Shown here: piece after piece, positions 61,240-64,000 of the stretch
How positions within the stretch are numbered: the first letter of the stretch is position 1
Layout: every line of letters begins with the position of its first letter
Source: Spirosoma pollinicola
GTDB lineage: Bacteria > Bacteroidota > Bacteroidia > Cytophagales > Spirosomataceae
Assembly: GCF_002831565.1 (NCBI RefSeq)
Contig: NZ_CP025096.1
Coordinates: forward strand, 310,001-374,000
Reading direction: 5' to 3'
Length of the DNA stretch: 64,000 nt
Notes under the pieces: generated by a model
Told to the model about the DNA's origin: nothing
Databases searched by the model: none
The model's input: only the letters and a program-made list of their open reading frames with translations
Position numbers and translations under genes: made by a program

Positions 61240-63867
61240 ATGAACATGCCGCCCCGCTGGGCCGACCGCCTGCTCGAATGGTTCTGCGCTTCTCACTTGC
61301 TGGAGGAAATACAGGGCGATTTGCACGAGCGGTTCATACGTGATGTCCAAATGGCGGGCTCTGCAATAGCAAATCGTCGTTACTGGCTCAACGTGCTTCG
61401 TTTTATACGGCCATTTGCGCTGAAACGTCAATCCGAACTATACCCTTCAGTCTCCTTATTCAGCCCGGCTATGTTACAGAACTATATTAAAATCGCCTTC
61501 CGAAACCTCGCCCGAAACAAGGCGTACTCGGCCATTAATATTATCGGTTTGAGCATTGGTCTGGCAGCGGCTATGCTGATCATGCTGTATACCAAAGACG
61601 AAGTTAGCTACGACCGCTTTCATGCGAAAAACCCGTCTATTTACCGGATCACCAGCAAATCGCTGACACCGGCTGGCATTGTTGACTACTTACAGGCATA
61701 CATCGGTGTTTTTCCGGGGCCAAAATTCCACGAGGGAGTCCCGGAAATAACGGACTTTGTACGGTATCGGGAAAACCAGCTGGATATGAAACAGGGCAAT
61801 GAAATAAAAAGCCAGGCCGTTCATTTCGCCGATACCAGTTTCTTTTCAATTTTCACATTCCCACTGTTAAGCGGCAACCCAAAAACCGCGCTGCAACAGC
61901 CAAAAACCGTTGTTATATCGGAGGACATAGCGGAGAAAAACTTTGGTACGACAAACGCGCTGGGCAAAACGCTGTTTTTTAAAGACTATGAAGACAAATT
62001 CGAGCCTTACACCGTGACGGGCGTAGCGAAAAAATGCCCACAAAATTCGTCTATTAAGTTCGATGTGCTTATGCCGCTGGTGATCGGGGCTGAAGAGATG
62101 GCCAATAATGAGAATTGGTTCAGTGTCTTCATGAACACGTTCGTACTGGTCAGCCCCGGAGCAAACCTGAAGGCGGTGGAGGCTAAAATGAATCAGGTCT
62201 ACGTAGCCGATGCACGGGAGAGTATTAAATCAGTTACCAAAAAGTTCGGCATCATGGGCAAAACGGTGTACATGCTTCAACCGTTTACCGACATGCACCT
62301 GAGTAAAGAACTACCGGCCAGCAACGGACTTGTTGACGAAAGCAACCCTACCTTTTCGTATATTTTATCGGGCATTGCGCTCTTCATTCTTCTGATTGCC
62401 TGTATCAACTTTATCAATCTGACCGTGGCCCGCTCCCTGAAACGAGCCAAGGAAATAGGTGTCAGAAAAGTAGTTGGCGGGGCCAGAACGCAACTGATCA
62501 TCCAGTTTTTAGGCGAATCGTTCCTGTTGTGTTTTGCGGCCTTTCTGTTTGCTATCGTCCTGATTGAACTGGCCTTACCAACGTTCAATCAACTGGCAGA
62601 CAAATCTCTTGCGCTCTCGTATCTGTTTGACGCTAAACTGGTTGCGGGCTACTTCGCCCTGTTTATTATCACAAGCCTGTTATCGGGATTTTACCCCGCC
62701 CTCATTTTATCGGGCTACAGTCCGGTTCAAACACTGTATAGTCGATTTAATCTTTCCGGGAAAAACTACTTGCAGAAATCACTCGTAGTACTCCAGTTTA
62801 CGCTGGCTTCTTTTCTGATCATTGCCTCCCTGACCATCTACTCTCAATTCAATTTTCTGACCAGTAAAGAATTAGGCTACGACGATAAAAATCTGGTAGT
62901 GATCGACAAGTCGAACATGAAACGAAGCGAAGCCAAACTACTAAAAGAAGAATTGATCAAGAGTCAGAGCATCATTGACGTCGCACCCAAGAATGGCGGC
63001 TTTTGGGGTACAACGGCTAAAATTAACGGGGAAACGCAAGTGAACTTTACCTACGAAACAGTCAACGAAAACTATCTACCGCTCTTTGACATACCGATTG
63101 TGAAAGGGCGAAATTTTTCAGCATCGTTCCCCTCCGATTCGTCGCATTCGATACTGGTCAACGAAACGTTCGTTAAAGAAGCAGGCTGGAAAAAGCCTAT
63201 TGGTCAAGTCGTTGACTTCTGGTTCAAGAATGAAAAGTACACCGTCGTCGGCGTCGTGAAAGATCATCATTATCAGTCGTTGAGCGAGAAAATAAAGCCG
63301 CAACTATTTACCATGAGACAAAGCAATGACTATGGTAAGGCGTTTATTAAAATCAAACCGGGTACAGAAACGGCCAGTCTTCGGCACATCCAGAAAGTCT
63401 TTAAACGGCTATTTCCCCTTAACCCCTATTCGTATAAGTTTCTGGATCAGGAAAACCTGAAACGGTACGAGTCGGAGGCCAAATGGAAGCAGATGATGCT
63501 CTACGGAGCCATCCTTACCATCTTTATTTCCTGCATCGGCCTGTTCGGGTTAGCCACCCTTTCGGCCGAGCGACGCACGAAGGAAATCGGCATTCGGAAA
63601 GTACTGGGTGCTTCGGTTGGCAGCGTTGTTCAGTTGCTGTCGACCGACTTCCTGAAGCTGGTTTCGCTCTCGTTCATCTTCGCCTTCCCGGCCGCCTGGT
63701 ATGCTATGCAGGAATGGCTTAGCAACTATCCTTACCGCATCAGTATTGGCCCCTGGATGTTCATCGCCACCGCACTTATTGCGATTTCAATTGCCTTTCT
63801 AACCGTTAGCGGGCAGTCGTTACGGGCCGCCATGATTGATCCGGTGAAGAGTTTAAAAGCGGAGTAA
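61240..63867 (+). CDS. FtsX/MacB-type ABC transporter permease with N-terminal prefix domain
   Basis: 875 residues. A permease prefix domain (about 1-75, PPRWADRLLEWFCASHLLEEIQGDLHERF) precedes two MacB/FtsX modules. Each has a helix, a periplasmic MacB_PCD domain and three helices (FRNLARNKAYSAINIIGLSIGLAAAMLI at about 87; second half from about 500). Conserved AKEIGVRKVVGG and TKEIGIRKVLGA mark the cytoplasmic coupling loops of the two halves. Such permeases work with a separate ATPase to extrude peptides or lipoproteins. No ATPase gene is within the window. A second copy begins at 63944. Confidence 0.95.
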   Translation: MNMPPRWADRLLEWFCASHLLEEIQGDLHERFIRDVQMAGSAIANRRYWLNVLRFIRPFALKRQSELYPSVSLFSPAMLQNYIKIAFRNLARNKAYSAINIIGLSIGLAAAMLIMLYTKDEVSYDRFHAKNPSIYRITSKSLTPAGIVDYLQAYIGVFPGPKFHEGVPEITDFVRYRENQLDMKQGNEIKSQAVHFADTSFFSIFTFPLLSGNPKTALQQPKTVVISEDIAEKNFGTTNALGKTLFFKDYEDKFEPYTVTGVAKKCPQNSSIKFDVLMPLVIGAEEMANNENWFSVFMNTFVLVSPGANLKAVEAKMNQVYVADARESIKSVTKKFGIMGKTVYMLQPFTDMHLSKELPASNGLVDESNPTFSYILSGIALFILLIACINFINLTVARSLKRAKEIGVRKVVGGARTQLIIQFLGESFLLCFAAFLFAIVLIELALPTFNQLADKSLALSYLFDAKLVAGYFALFIITSLLSGFYPALILSGYSPVQTLYSRFNLSGKNYLQKSLVVLQFTLASFLIIASLTIYSQFNFLTSKELGYDDKNLVVIDKSNMKRSEAKLLKEELIKSQSIIDVAPKNGGFWGTTAKINGETQVNFTYETVNENYLPLFDIPIVKGRNFSASFPSDSSHSILVNETFVKEAGWKKPIGQVVDFWFKNEKYTVVGVVKDHHYQSLSEKIKPQLFTMRQSNDYGKAFIKIKPGTETASLRHIQKVFKRLFPLNPYSYKFLDQENLKRYESEAKWKQMMLYGAILTIFISCIGLFGLATLSAERRTKEIGIRKVLGASVGSVVQLLSTDFLKLVSLSFIFAFPAAWYAMQEWLSNYPYRISIGPWMFIATALIAISIAFLTVSGQSLRAAMIDPVKSLKAE

Positions 63868-63870
63868 GTG

Positions 63871-63943
63871 TAGTGCCGGCCGACTCGGTCGGGTGAATAG
63901 CCTATTGTTAATCTCACAGCCGACCGAAACGGTGGGCACTACA
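63871..63943. repeat. Inverted repeat of GTAGTGCCGACCG type (family C), copy 2
   Basis: GTAGTGCCGGCCGACTCGGT (63871 on) faces ACCGAAACGGTGGGCACTAC near 63924-63943, imperfectly complementary. It lies exactly between the two tandem permease genes and shares its core with copy 1 at 48480-48547. Confidence 0.75.
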
Positions 63944-64000
63944 ATGAAAAACACACCACCCCGCCGAGCCGACAGGTTTCTCGAATGGTTCTGTGCCCCG
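63944..64000 (+). CDS. Second FtsX-type permease, N-terminal fragment cut by window end
   Basis: The 19 visible residues (MKNTPPRRADRFLEWFCAP) closely match the start of the preceding permease (MNMPPRWADRLLEWFCAS), so a tandem paralogue starts here and continues outside the window. Confidence 0.85.
   Translation, partial: MKNTPPRRADRFLEWFCAP

Overview
The window comes from a member of the Bacteroidota, most likely a Spirosoma-like cytophagian. The evidence is a SusC/RagA-type TonB receptor, many lipoproteins and signal peptides ending in AQ or SQ, Bacteroidota-only families (DUF4403, DUF1080, lamin-tail/CotH proteins), a PadR plus prefix-domain FtsX permease array, and promoter-like TAnnTTTG boxes upstream of several genes. 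No tRNA, rRNA, CRISPR array or intact transposase was seen.

Layout. 1-3.3 kb: 5' part of a SusC receptor gene, a secreted protein gene and the decayed remnant of a pstB-like ABC ATPase. 3.5-8.5 kb: phytase-like esterase lipoprotein, Kup potassium transporter and a stand-alone receiver protein. 8.7-12.8 kb: a broken sugar-dehydrogenase gene and a run of short uncharacterised membrane or secreted proteins. 12.8-18.1 kb: acetyltransferase, mgtE and rsmA, a DUF559 nuclease-like gene bracketed by hairpin repeats, and an Ig-like lipoprotein.

18.3-29.0 kb is the most striking part: a seven-gene rightward cluster. It encodes a vWA-like lipoprotein, a three-helix membrane protein, a tubulin/FtsZ-superfamily protein, a 1144-residue protein with an actin/Hsp70-type ATPase core, a signal-anchored coiled-coil membrane protein, a retropepsin-like lipoprotein and a WG-repeat membrane protein. 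Two cytoskeletal-type NTPases together with envelope partners suggest a membrane-remodelling or envelope-associated machine; this is inference. A converging block (31.6-29.0 kb) of a PKD lipoprotein, a secreted membrane protein and a LamG-like secreted protein may be accessory to it.

31.7-35.5 kb: a hybrid sensor kinase with PAS, GAF, receiver and HPt domains. 35.5-57.8 kb: mostly leftward metabolic and hydrolytic genes (CotH-like protein, YpfJ-type metallopeptidase, old yellow enzyme, esterase, prolyl aminopeptidase, DUF1080, DUF2235, MtfA-like peptidase, DUF4403, DinB, S66 carboxypeptidase, DUF3820, M14 carboxypeptidase, amidohydrolase, SDR-like protein). 58-60.4 kb: LiaF-like and PspC envelope-stress proteins and a TrpF-like protein without its catalytic residues. 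60.8-64 kb: a PadR regulator and two tandem FtsX-type permeases, the second cut by the window end.

A second theme is the number of intergenic inverted repeats. At least eight sequence families of long hairpins (arms of about 14-43 bp) fill gaps between genes. Several contain the stop codons of neighbouring genes, and some families recur at distant places in the window.
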